Of a DNA stretch of 64,000 nucleotides, positions 46,448 to 56,822 are shown in pieces. Below the pieces are notes generated by a model. It worked only from the letters and a program-made list of their open reading frames with translations. It made no database searches and was not told where the DNA came from. Numbering within the stretch: the stretch's first letter is position 1; every line of letters starts with the position of its first letter. Origin of the DNA: Cladopsammia gracilis (Eukaryota; Cnidaria; Anthozoa; Scleractinia; Dendrophylliidae); assembly GCA_022457155.1 (NCBI GenBank), contig JAJGOT010000030.1, positions 1,320,001 through 1,384,000 of the forward strand, given 5' to 3'. A program made the translations under genes and the position numbers.

Positions 46448-47035
46448 CCCTATTCGGCCTTGGGGGGGGGGGGGGGGGCAGAAGCGCCCGCCCTAACTTT
46501 GAACATTCATAACTTCCTTAATATGTATTCAAACGCCATCAAACTTTGTAACTTTTCCTAAAATTTATCTGGCAACAATTTCATATGACAATTTTTGATC
46601 ACGTGACTTGATGTTTCCATGGCAACAAGATTTCGACAGCCATGTTTTTTTAAATTTGCATATTTATACCTTTGAATGAAGAAAAACAATGTTTATTGGT
46701 ATAACTTTTACATTTTTACGTCATTTATCGTTTATTTATTGGTTTTCATTAATTTTGGGTGAATTTGGACGGTTTTTAAGAGGTTTTAAAAAATTCAGAA
46801 ATCCAAGATGGCGGATCCAAGATGGCGGTCGCATAACTAATTACCTAATAACTATGTCATATGGCGTCATCGTTCCATTGTGCGGACCGCAAAGGAGATA
46901 GTTTTGGACGTACTATGTACCCTCTAGGTTTCATTGTCATAGCCTTAATGTTCTTGAAGTTACGAAGGGGGGGGGGGGGCACAATGTGCCTCCCCCCCAG
47001 GCTCAGAAACTCAAAAAAGCCCAGGCTGAATAGGG
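46448..47035. mobile_element. 588-bp MITE with TTAA duplication
   Basis: CCCTATTCGGCC / GGCTGAATAGGG termini flanked by TTAA (46444-46447 and 47036-47039). Poly-G runs lie just inside both ends. Contains two CCAAGATGGCGG strings (46802, 46816). piggyBac-like by duplication. Confidence 0.8.
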
Positions 47036-47154
47036 TTAAGAATTAACTCATATTTTGAATTTGAGTGAGAAGCACTTACTCACTGCGGTGAGTAAGTTTT
47101 AAATCGTATGTTTGAGTAAAAGGTGACAATCACTTGATTTTCTCGGCAAAATAA

Positions 47155-48143
47155 GGGACTGTGCAATAATTATCAGGAGGGGGTTGGAAAACCAGAGGGG
47201 GGTGGGGGCATAAAGTAAAATCAAGGCAAGGAAAGGGGGACTCAAAGTAAAATAAGTCACTCAAGAGGAGGGGGCTTAACATTTTGTTTTAAGTGGTCAT
47301 AGTTCACACTGAAAGGCTTGATGATCTGTTCTGTGGCTGAACTGCAATTTCAATCTGTTGCAATACGATTATCTATTCTTCTCTATCTCTATAATATAGA
47401 GACGAATATTGTAATAAAGAGTTCCTGGCTTTTTAAATTTGAATTGTCCACAACATTTGAACAGTAGAATATAGTTATACGCCAGTGCAAATATTTTGCC
47501 TTGCATGGTGAAAATATTTTGCACTGGTTCTAATTAAAATAAATTTGAACCACTGCAGACAAAATAATAATTGCACCAAAATCGGCATAATTTCACTACA
47601 ACATAGATAATCATATTGCAACAGATTGAAGATGCACCTCAACCAGCATGGTCTTAAGATCAGTGGAGGTAAAGTGGCACTGGTTGAACGAGTTCTCCAG
47701 TAGGCTCGTGGTGATCCTTCTTGCATCCCACGAGAAACCCAAGAGAACGTTAACGAGGAAATGAGTTCCAGTGCAAGCAACTCGCGATCGGATTCGCAAT
47801 CAAGAGATTCAGAAGTGGAATTGGATGGCTTTGTTGAACACTGCTTCGAGGTCATGTTTGTTCCAGATACGGATGTCCAACAAGTAAACATGTAGCATTG
47901 CTGTATATCCACGTCTGGAACAAACATTACCTCGTAGCAATAACAGGTAGGTGTATATTAAGAAAATGTCGGGTAATTTTATATAAAAGTTGTGTGAAGG
48001 GGGGGGGGGGGGGGTCGTACAAAATTTCTGACTGATCAGGGGGGCAATAACTAAATTCACTCCTTTAGAAGGGGGTATTACCTAATATTTTCCTACTTGA
48101 AGCCCATTTTCCAACCCCCTCCTGATAATTATTGCACAGTCCC
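47155..48143. mobile_element. 989-bp MITE with TAA duplication
   Basis: GGGACTGTGCAATAATTATC and its complement at the ends; TAA on both sides (47152-47154 and 48144-48146), so Harbinger-type. Inside, a + strand stretch at about 47628-47702 reads LKMHLNQHGLKISGGKVALV-ERVLQ followed by a stop. This fits the SAP DNA-binding motif and may be a fragment of the parent element's protein. Confidence 0.78.
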
Positions 48144-48260
48144 TAAGGAGTTGTTTCAACTCACTTATGTTGGATTAAATATTTAAGTCAAATTTTAAGT
48201 AAACTAACTCAAAATATCGAGTACAATGCCTACTTTACTAAAAAATAGTCGGTTGAACTC

Positions 48261-48615
48261 ATTTGCGTCAATTTACAGAGATTTTGTGATGCCCTGTTTG
48301 CGTCAATTTACAGAGATTTCATAATGCCCCGTTTGCGTCAATTTACAGAGATTTTATAGTGCCCCGTTTGCGTCAATTTACAGAGATTTTATGATGCCCC
48401 GTTTGCGTCAATTTACAGAGATTTCATAATGCCCCGTTTGCGTCAATTTACAGAGATTTTATAGTGCCCCGTTTGCGTCAATTTACAGAGATTTTATAAT
48501 GCCCCATTTGCGTCAATTTACATAGATTTTATAGTGCCCCATTTGCGTCAATTTACAGAGATTCTATCATGCTCCGTTTGCGTCAATTTACAGCGATTTT
48601 ATAATGCCCCGTTAG
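48261..48615 (+). repeat. 36-bp tandem array, about 10 units
   Basis: Ten tandem copies of a 36-bp unit containing GCGTCAATTTACAGAGATTT followed by TATAATGCCCCGTTT. The core CAATTTACAGAGATTT is the same motif scattered through both ends of the 17-kb element. Confidence 0.92.
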
Positions 48616-49060
48616 GTAGGTAAACGTTATCGTACGCGGTGTCAATTCATGATACATGCTCTTCCGTCGAGCCTTAATCAGCAACAGATTAATTACATAA
48701 CTAAATTAAATTGTCTAACTAAATTCATTATCTATACGGGATTATGCTAAAAACTATAAAAAGTATCCTTTATTAACTATCATTAAATTAGATAAAAGGA
48801 AATGCATGATTAAAAAGAGCTAAGAGTGGGCTACATCTTAGCGCTCAAAGGCAAGCTGTTTCAGAGAACAGAACCGCGCTATTGCAAACTTCGTTTGCCT
48901 GCTTCAGTACTCGGTCTAGGAACGAAAAAGCTGTATTTATGCGATTATGCGAATGAACACTGAATATAGCTTTAAAAATACTATATAGACGATTCGGAGA
49001 AAGATTATGTTTGTTTGTGTCAATTTACGAGTCTATAATTCCTCGTTTGTCATTAGATGT
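48616..49060. other. Gene-free stretch
   Basis: AT-rich DNA between the 36-bp array and the terminal motif region of the 17-kb element; nothing recognised. Confidence 0.5.
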
Positions 49061-49430
49061 TGCTCTTGGGGACCACATTAATTTACAGAGATTTGGTAAC
49101 TGAATTAAAATTAAAATTACGCAGTGCCATTTACAGACATTTTATATTAGAAGACTAGGCATTATAAAATCTTTGTAAATAGTAGATTTACAAACATTGT
49201 TGGTAGATTTTATAAAGTCTGTAAATTGTAAGTCTTTCCACTCACTACAACTCCTAGAATTTTAAACATTTTACAAACATTTTATAAAGAACAAGACAAC
49301 AAAACTATATAAAATGTCTGTCAAACGAATTTACAGAGATTATGTTTTCAACAGGTGAAAGTACCAAGTCTGTAAATTCATGATTTATAGACATTTTATG
49401 AAGTCTGTAAATGGTTCAAATTTTCCAGTG

Positions 49431-49565
49431 CACATCTCCCAGTGTACCCGCAGGGCTACCTTGTCGTGACGCTTCCTATACTCTCTCTGGGCAAGCTTCT
49501 TACATCCACTGACAATGTGTCGTACTGTTTCAGTGGCATCCCCACACAATCTTATCAATCTAATC
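49431..49565 (-). mobile_element. Upstream part of the split retrotransposon
   Basis: The minus-strand frame encodes RLCGDATETVRHIVSGCKKL, then AQREYRKRHDKVALRVHWEM-C. C-x(n)-H-x4-C is the zinc-knuckle-like segment that precedes the C-terminal domain in this retrotransposon type. The frame continues directly at 32391 once the 17-kb insert is removed. On its 5' side it runs into an ATT tract. Confidence 0.75.
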
Positions 49566-49607
<42 letters not shown>

Positions 49608-49690
49608 TCTTTGTTTAACATTATGTTCTGGCTGTTGTCATTGCCGTAATTTCTTCCATTGGGCGGGTCATAACAAATGACCAAGGGCTA

Positions 49691-49735
<45 letters not shown>

Positions 49736-50019
49736 TTATTGGCATTGGATTGTAATTATGAATATTTTTAGCATTCTAGTAGGTTAATAATTGTAAACGT
49801 GAAATTATTTGAGAATTTTTTTTTTAATTAATTGTAAACGTAAGATTGTTTGAGAATTTTATTGGCATACTACTCAGCAAAGTTAAGTTCTCATAGCAGC
49901 TGGCAAAGTAATGGTGCCGAGCAACAACAAGTTGCCAAGGAACACCAAAATGTTTCTCTTTCCTGTCCTTTACATTTCCAATACTTTTCTTAGTATCCTT
50001 GCTGATCCCAGCAATGCAG

Positions 50020-50056
<37 letters not shown>
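49566..50056. repeat. ATT tracts and retrotransposon 3'-end debris
   Basis: ATT microsatellites at about 49566-49605, 49690-49733 and 50021-50055. Each is preceded by strings resembling the 3' UTR at 31100-31260 (for example GGGCGGGTCATAACAAATGACC versus GGGAGCGGGTCATAGCCCAT). They are best read as stacked, 5'-truncated copies on the minus strand. Confidence 0.65.
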
Positions 50057-50177
50057 TCTGTTTGGCGTAGGACGTATTGAGACGAGCCTCTGCAAGGTCA
50101 GATAGTCTCTTTGCAATTACTTTCTCCTCTACAACATACTTCAACCGTTTAGAAGAAGGAACCTTGTGAATCACTAA

Positions 50178-50673
50178 GGTCGCGTTCGATTGACCCTATT
50201 CCGGAATAAGAATATATTCCGGATTATTCCAGAATAGCCATTCCGTCCGTAGGTCAATAAAACGATTATTTCGTTTCTGGAATAATGCCCGTGATATAAC
50301 ACGCTGACTACTTTCTTTTTGTAAATGACGTTTTAAAACATCTCTTTAATTTCTTCGTACAAGGAAATGAGGAGAAGCGTCTCTTCCCGACTCCAGGAGT
50401 ATCCTTTTTTGAGTAACAACTCATTTTCTTCGCACATGGTCGCCGGCACATGGTGGCCGGCGGTAGCCATTTTGTTTGTTGTTTTTTGAAGGACGCGAGA
50501 CGAGGACGAAGTGACGTCATTATTCTGGATTATTCCAAGCATTCTGTTCGCAAGTGCATCATGCTTGGAATGCATTCCATGTATTCTGGAATCGGAATAG
50601 CGACTCAATTGAACGGGCATTCAGGATTATTCCGTTTATTCTTATTCCGGAATAGGGTCAATCGAACGCACCC
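50178..50673. mobile_element. 496-bp MITE carrying a Myb/SANT stub
   Basis: The inverted ends GGTCGCGTTCGATTGACCC and (inverted) GGGTGCGTTCGATTGACCC are flanked by TAA (50175-50177 and 50674-50676). On the minus strand, ATG at 50470 begins MATAGHHVPATM and runs to YSWSREETLLLISLYEEIKE before a stop at 50333. This is the start of a Myb/SANT-like domain, truncated after helix 1. A deletion derivative of a Harbinger-type element that kept the 5' end of its DNA-binding-protein gene is the simplest reading. Confidence 0.78.
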
Positions 50674-50676
50674 TAA

Positions 50677-52122
50677 GTTGCTTCCTCTGGTATCCACATC
50701 TTTGGCAATATATGAAAGTCTCATAATTTGGATAACAGCAAGAAGGGCAGGGCACTGAAGGCTGAAACAATTTCGGAGCATATGGAATAGGCTACGAAAA
50801 GAAAAAATGTAACGTCAGTGAAAAACGGTCTCAGTCACGCTTTGAACAACCTAAACACCATATATAGGTCCACTAGAACCTTCGGGTATTAATAAACGCG
50901 ATGAACTGCACTAATTATGTTATCTTCGCAAAACTGCCTGTCATTATTTAGTCAACTATCACATTTGTCAGTTTATCATACGACGCTTTTTTATTTACCT
51001 GTCAATGTAGTAACCTATCATGTTTCTTGGTTCCATATTTTAAACTTTTTAAATTGTAACGACATTAACGTATATACTTATTTTTATTTTAACCCCCGTC
51101 GAAGGTTTGTGTTTCAAACCGAAATATCGGGCACAAAATATATATCTTTTACTTTTCTTTATTTTTCTTGCCTCAATCTTTTCTCCGCCGTAAGGATCAG
51201 TTTGCCGTGTTATTTTACATTTATGGAGCAAAAACCCTGCCAAAATGATTCCAAGATCTTGCTTGGCGCCCAAACGGAAGGAATCTAATGCCATGGCTTT
51301 TAGAACTGGCCACCAAGTTGGGCGTGGCGAAGGTGCCGGCATGACGATGGTAAACGGGATGCGGAACTGGGCCGACCAAACTGAAAGGCGGAAAAACATA
51401 GGGGTTGCTCCATAAAACAGATGGCAAATATGCACATATCATATCGCGGATTACGGTATTTTAAAAGATATAGAGCTTTGTTTATAATTTCAACATACCG
51501 TACATTGCGTTACGCAATAAAAAAATTGGCAATCTTATCGCAAGTGTTAATTGATGCAATACTCGAGTGTCTCCTCAACCAAATCGACTAAGCACATGTG
51601 TAAATTCAAAATTTCTATTTAACTACATTTCGACACCATTTTGTAAGGAAAGGTCGCTCAAATATGAGCCAGCGATGTGTAGAGCACTTTTTATTCACGG
51701 GCTGGCTCATAGGAGCCTTTGATATGACTTTTACAATACTTCTATGGCTTATGGATAGAAGATACAGGTTAAAGTTCACTTATGGAAAGGGAAATTCGTA
51801 AAGATGGTAATTGAAATAAGTGGCATTGACTGTGAAGTTCTCAAATATATATATATATATATATAGCATAGTATCAACACCTATGTCCATCTGATATTAC
51901 ACTTTATAAAATGCTCAGTGAAATGCGCGCGCAATGATTGGACAAACCGAGTTCATTATAACTCGATAAAGCCCGCGCGAATTCCTGTCCCTTTGTGGTC
52001 GTTTATATTTTATACAAGAAATAGAAAAACTCTTTCCTCGTGCATTGATGAGTTATATAAGCTTTTGGGAATTTTTAAGAACACTCGAGAAGTGCGAGTG
52101 CGCTTCTCTCGTGTTCTTAATT
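50677..52122. other. Gene-free stretch
   Basis: AT-rich. Contains a TA run at about 51848-51865 and a small hairpin at about 52077-52120 (TTAAGAACACTCGAGAAG and complement). A 387-bp minus-strand frame at 51049-51435 is unrecognised and not called. Confidence 0.45.
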
Positions 52123-52663
52123 CAGGGGCACCCAACGAATCTGTTCCTCACTTTATCTGTTCCCCAGCGGAATTCTTGCTGGCAAAATATTCTGTACATA
52201 ATTTTTTAATTACCATTTTTGCGCTGGTTGACTTGAGAAAGGAGTCGCAAGAACAAACTGTGTTGGCTAACTTGAGCAGATCGAAAAGAGATTGGATCGA
52301 AGAAGTGCAGTACTAAGAGATACCTGAAGAGGTTAAGTTCAAGACGGCAGTAAATGTACAAAACAATAAACAAAAAGCTTCAAATAGTTTTCCATTAATG
52401 TTTCATTAGTTCCCAAGCCCCTTTTGGTAACTTATTATTATCGTTGTTTTCATTTATTCATTTCATTTTTGCTGGCTGGGAAATATACATTTTTTTTATC
52501 CAGCTGGCTGGGAATTTCCCTATGTGTTATGCTGGGAAAAAGGAACAGATACATTTTTCCCAGCAACGTAGAAGAACACCTGGAAATGCTTTTATATAAT
52601 TTATTTTAATTCATTTCAGTAAAATAATACATTTTACCAAAGATTGTTCGTTGAGTGCCCCTG
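52123..52663. mobile_element. 541-bp hAT-like MITE
   Basis: CAGGGGCACCCAACGAA / TTCGTTGAGTGCCCCTG termini. The flanks TTAATT and TTAATC resemble each other but are not a clean 8-bp duplication. Open sequence inside is unrecognised. Confidence 0.6.
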
Positions 52664-52794
52664 TTAATCATTCCCGTGTGCTTGTCTCGGCGCGTTTTTT
52701 CAGTTATTTCCGTTACTATTTGGAAACGTGTGTCCATATTATAGCATAATATGGACACTTATGACTTCATGTACATAAAGTGTCTATATTTCAA

Positions 52795-53806
52795 CACGAT
52801 GGTCAGAATTACGTTTTTTCCTCCCACATAGGTCACAGACACGTGAAGAATTTTCCAAATGGCATGAAACTTGTCAGGATTGTTGATTGAGAGATTCTAC
52901 ATTTTTTGGTGGCAGTTTGACAGTCTTGATGGACATTGTGACGTCACAAAGAGTTTCCAAATTTGGTGCCAAAATTTAGAATTAAGAAAATCGTCGAGAA
53001 AACCACATAGAGGTGTTCTGTGATCAGAGTGAAGCTTTCCAGTGAAAACCCCGTTAAAATCCATTAAAATGGGACAAAGTTACAAACTATTTTGTGACTG
53101 ACAGTAAAAGAAGGAATTTAAAGAATTTAATTGTTTTAATACCTTATATGGTAAAACTTTAGGGAGGTTTACAGTTCAAGACAATACATGGAAGTTAAAA
53201 GAAAAATAGCGGATAACACGCTGGAGAAAATTTGTAGTTTTTTGAATTTGAAACTCTATAGGTATTTTCACTTGTGACGTCATCAACACGTAAATATGAC
53301 GTCAACATGGTATGAAATGACGTAACATGCAACCTGACACCCCATGTCCCAAATTTAAAAAAACTACAAATTTGTTTTTATGCATGGTTCGCTTAGTTTC
53401 CTTACTGTTTCGTTTAATAAGCTGGAGTTTAAATACCCCTAAAGTTTGACCATATATGGTTAATTCCACACTTTTAGCGGGAAATTTGAATTTCTTTAAT
53501 TAGCTCTAACTTTGCAACAATTTAACGGATTTAAGTGGGGTTTTCACCAGAAAACTCCGTTTTTTTTATAGATTTTATTTATAAAGTTATTTAAGTCAAA
53601 TACTTAATTCCAAATTTTAGCGCCATGTTTTAACGTCACTTATGACGTCATGCTGCCAATCAAAAGTATAAAACTACCATCAATACATGTGGACTTTCTT
53701 TTACTATGTTCCTGCCAAGTTTCGTCTCATTCGGAATATTTCATAATCAGCTATGTGTCTCTAATGAGCCATGTGGGAGGAAAAACACCCATTTCTGACC
53801 ATCGTG
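52795..53806. mobile_element. 1.0-kb fold-back element, CAC ends, CAA duplication
   Basis: Starts CACGATGGTCAGAA and ends TTCTGACCATCGTG, flanked by CAA (52792-52794 and 53807-53809). Inverted similarity extends through most of the element (CCTCCCACAT near 52832, ATGTGGGAGG near 53771; TTTTCACCAG...TTAACGG near 53517 against the complement near 53040). No coding sequence. CAC ends and 3 bp resemble CACTA-type, but the fifth base differs. Confidence 0.7.
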
Positions 53807-53809
53807 CAA

Positions 53810-54621
53810 AGCCTTTTGATACTGTTTGAACTCGGCTAGTCCCCGTAGCAGGCGCCCGTTTATTTATAGAGAGACATTTCGAGAACGCTGCGAACCCCGT
53901 AGAGAACACTGAAATATTTTTTTCATTACAAGCTATTTTTCAGAACATAAATACCTTTGTCTATTTATTAAGCTTAATCAAAAAATCTATTTTTTTACAG
54001 TTGATAGTTGCGGCTCTTAAACCAGTCAAACAAAGAACCCTTAAGACTAGAAACATGTCATCACTATTTTAGACTTATTTTATTTGATAACAGGCATATG
54101 CATCAAGATCTGGGGGGGGGGGGGGGGGGTACCAGTTACTGGCCATATTTAGTGCAAAGGTGAAAGTTGCATGAAAGCCAACTTCAAGGCGTGGTGATTT
54201 TCAAAACTAGACAAGAGAGGTGGAGTTAGAACAGCTAGAGACATTTAGTAGTCGAGGGTCAGTTCATCTAGGGTGACCAAGTTTGATGCTATTGCCTATC
54301 ACGTGACCTGGCCAACCCTAAACCTGGGACCTAACCTTAAGTTAGGCATGGCCCTGAGCTAAGTTACTCCCTACCCTAGAAATTGTTCTAACCCTAGAAT
54401 CTTAACTCTAACCCTAGATTTGAACTATACTAACCATCCTTAACCCTAGCTTTCACCGGGGGGTGTCAAAAGCCCTGGTCACGTGACCGCCCTTTTTCTT
54501 GATTAACCCATTGACAATAATCAATTTAAAACCTGAATTTTGATTTCAATAATGCCATCCGTTCCCGATTAATGAAAGTCATTCCCAAATAATAAGCGGA
54601 ACGCGCTGAATATTTTGACCG
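53810..54621. other. Gene-free stretch
   Basis: Contains a poly-G run (54112-54129) and a stretch at 54300-54460 with repeated CTAACCCTA-like strings, too irregular to call telomeric. Nothing else recognised. Confidence 0.45.
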
Positions 54622-54623
54622 TA

Positions 54624-56216
54624 AGTTCCCTGTCAGTTCACTCGCGATGCAATTCCATCAAAAATGCGTTCCTTGCGAAACATTTGTTTCGAGTCAGCTT
54701 CGCTTCGGGATATTCGAAATAGGCGCGTAAAGATTCGCGTGGACAGCTGAGGAATGGTTCTGTCTATCCCCACTTTCTTTATCGCGACAACGACATGATA
54801 TTTCAAATTCTTTGCCAATTACTCATGGTCACGCGCCGCTGTGACGTGGATCAATTGGCAAACATTTGAATTCGAGCTCTCATCTATTGCCATCACCACG
54901 TGCGATTTGGTAGAGAACTGGCGTTCGCGCTAGTTCTTCTATCTTTTTGCTGCTACACCGTGCTGACGAGACCCAACCAGGTCGAAACAGCTGTCCAAGG
55001 TTGCATTTTGGCTTTCAGTTTGGGCTCTATCATGTCGTTGTCGCGTTAAATATTCTACGTAGTATCAGCCTTGCTCTATACTTTGATTGTATCTCTATTT
55101 TTGGCTGACTAGATCTGTTACAGATCCTACGTACACCGGCAGCATTTTCGTTCACGGTCCTTTGCTTCTTATATTCACACATTCACCGTTCGCGTGGTAT
55201 GTCGGGTAAAAATATCTAGCCTGCCGGGGGTAGTCAGTAGCCAGTTGTCAACAAGGAAACCAAACTGCTCCCCGGGTCCCCTCGTGAGTATTATTGTCAA
55301 GGCCAGAAAGGCTCATTGTTTCAATCGATCAATCAAAATCACATTGATTTTGTACGTGATCCAAAGCTGCTGTTTTCAGCTTCGTGAATAAGATTTTGCG
55401 TTGGTCGAACTGAAAAGAAACTTACCATGCCTTCCATTTCAGTGACGAAGTCATCGCTTTCAAATCGAGATTACACTTCTAGTTCTTCTGTTCTTCGCCA
55501 ACTGACTTTGAATAACTGTGTACCAGTACGTTGTTTTTAAAATAATTGTAAACACGACTTGATTTGATTTTGATTGATCGATACACACTTACGACGTAAG
55601 CATGAAAGCGAGGCTTAAGGGCCACGTCGCAATTAAAAAGGCAGAAGCGCAGCCTATAACTACGATAAAAATTCTCTGACAAATGTTGCGTCGCTGCGCT
55701 TTGTAATAATCGTTCCGATAATAGGAAAGACTTGACGTTTCATGCATTTCCGAAGGATCCTTACCGAAGGTTAGTTTTTCCGCCGTCCACTTTTTAACTG
55801 ACTTTCATTTACTATATCTGCTCCAGGAATATCTTCTGTGGTTAATTTTTAATCTCTAAATCACAAATCGCTCTTGTTTCCGCTGCCATATTTACTTTTT
55901 TTGAAGTTTACGGTAAGTTTGGTGGCCCTTGGGCCTCGCTTTCATGCTTACGTCGTAAGTGTGTATTGAAACAATGCGCCTTTCTACTTTAATACTCACG
56001 AGGGGACCCGGGGAGCAGTTTGGTTTACTTGTCGACAACTGGCTGCTGACTACCCCCGGCAGGTTAGATATTTTTACCCGACATACCACGCGAACGGTGA
56101 ATGTGTCCATGCAAATTTCGAATATCCCGAAGCGAAGCTGACTCGAAACAAATGTTTCGCAGGGAACGCATTCAGTTTTTGATGGAATTGCATCGCGAGT
56201 GAACTGACAGGGAACT
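54624..56216. mobile_element. 1.6-kb fold-back element with TA duplication
   Basis: AGTTCCCTGTCAGTTCACTC and its complement at the ends, flanked by TA (54622-54623 and 56217-56218). The right arm (about 55920-56216) matches the left arm in three pieces: 54624-54721, 55178-55318 and 55577-55625. Extra DNA therefore sits in the left arm at 54722-55177. No transposase seen. Confidence 0.75.
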
Positions 56217-56594
56217 TAAGCATATCTGCTTTGATTCTATGCAGGAATTGTGGCATCAGGGTTAATTTCGGTGGATTTATTAGCTTCGAGCAGCGGGCAC
56301 TCCGGAAATCAGTGTTCTGCCTTGTCTTTTTCTTAGCAGTGGAACACCGAAATAACGATAAGTCGCCAAAATCGCGTTAAATCGCCCCGAGGAGCAGGCA
56401 GACAACAAAGAATACACCACAGCAACAGGGTTAGTCAATTTTATTCACAAAACATTCGAATTTTTAAGTTTTAAAACAAAACCGTTGCATTCCCATACAA
56501 ACCTTTATAAATCGAATCTTTGTAACTCAATACCGCTCATATAAAGCAAGGGTCATGTCCCGGTTATCTGATAGTGAGCTTGGGCCGCCTGTGG

Positions 56595-56694
56595 CTTGTG
56601 CATACTATAAAATTGCTGTGTTCTCGACACTTAGAAAATCTGAGTGTCGAGAACATTGCGATTTTATAGTATGCACAAGCTCAGAGAATTCGTC
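56595..56694. repeat. 100-bp hairpin
   Basis: GGCTTGTGCATACTATAAAA and TGTTCTCGACACT and their complements around a short loop near 56640. Confidence 0.75.
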
Positions 56695-56822
56695 AACTAC
56701 AAAACCAAAATAATTTTTTGAAGCGCTTGGCATTTCCAAACAAAAATAGAATACTCGCAGGATGTTTTTGAATTAGGCCTTCGAGATTTTAGCATATTTG
56801 ACAGCATCGGAGGCTCAAGTTT

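Larger units (their letters stand above)
32392..49430. mobile_element. 17.0-kb CACTA/EnSpm-like element
   Basis: The left end CACTGGAAAACTTGAATCAC and the inverted right end CACTGGAAAATTTGAACCAT match over about 32 bp. CAC flanks both sides (32389-32391 and 49431-49433). Joining the flanks at one CAC restores an uninterrupted retrotransposon frame (H-W-E-M-C-R-K-Y-G). Both ends carry many short TTTACAGA/TCTGTAAA/AAAATGTCT motifs, as expected of CACTA subterminal regions. No intact transposase was recognised inside, so it is non-autonomous or heavily decayed and stuffed with nested MITEs. CACTG ends with a 3-bp duplication fit animal EnSpm; superfamily is otherwise inferred. Confidence 0.82.

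Noticed and set aside
48261..48615. CRISPR-like regular array
   Set aside because: Units are contiguous 36-bp tandem repeats with no unique spacers and no cas genes, in a eukaryotic transposon end.
32392..49430. Maverick/Polinton identity for the 17-kb element
   Set aside because: Size fits, but there is no integrase or polymerase sequence, the terminal repeat is short and the duplication is 3 bp rather than 6.
51049..51435. 128-codon minus-strand open frame
   Set aside because: No recognised motif, no splice context and overlapping frames are also open; treated as chance.
51918..52316. 132-codon + strand open frame
   Set aside because: Runs across a hairpin and the left end of the hAT-like MITE, so it is not one ancestral coding unit.
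54300..54460. Telomere-like CTAACCC strings
   Set aside because: Irregular and interspersed; not a tandem TTAGGG array.
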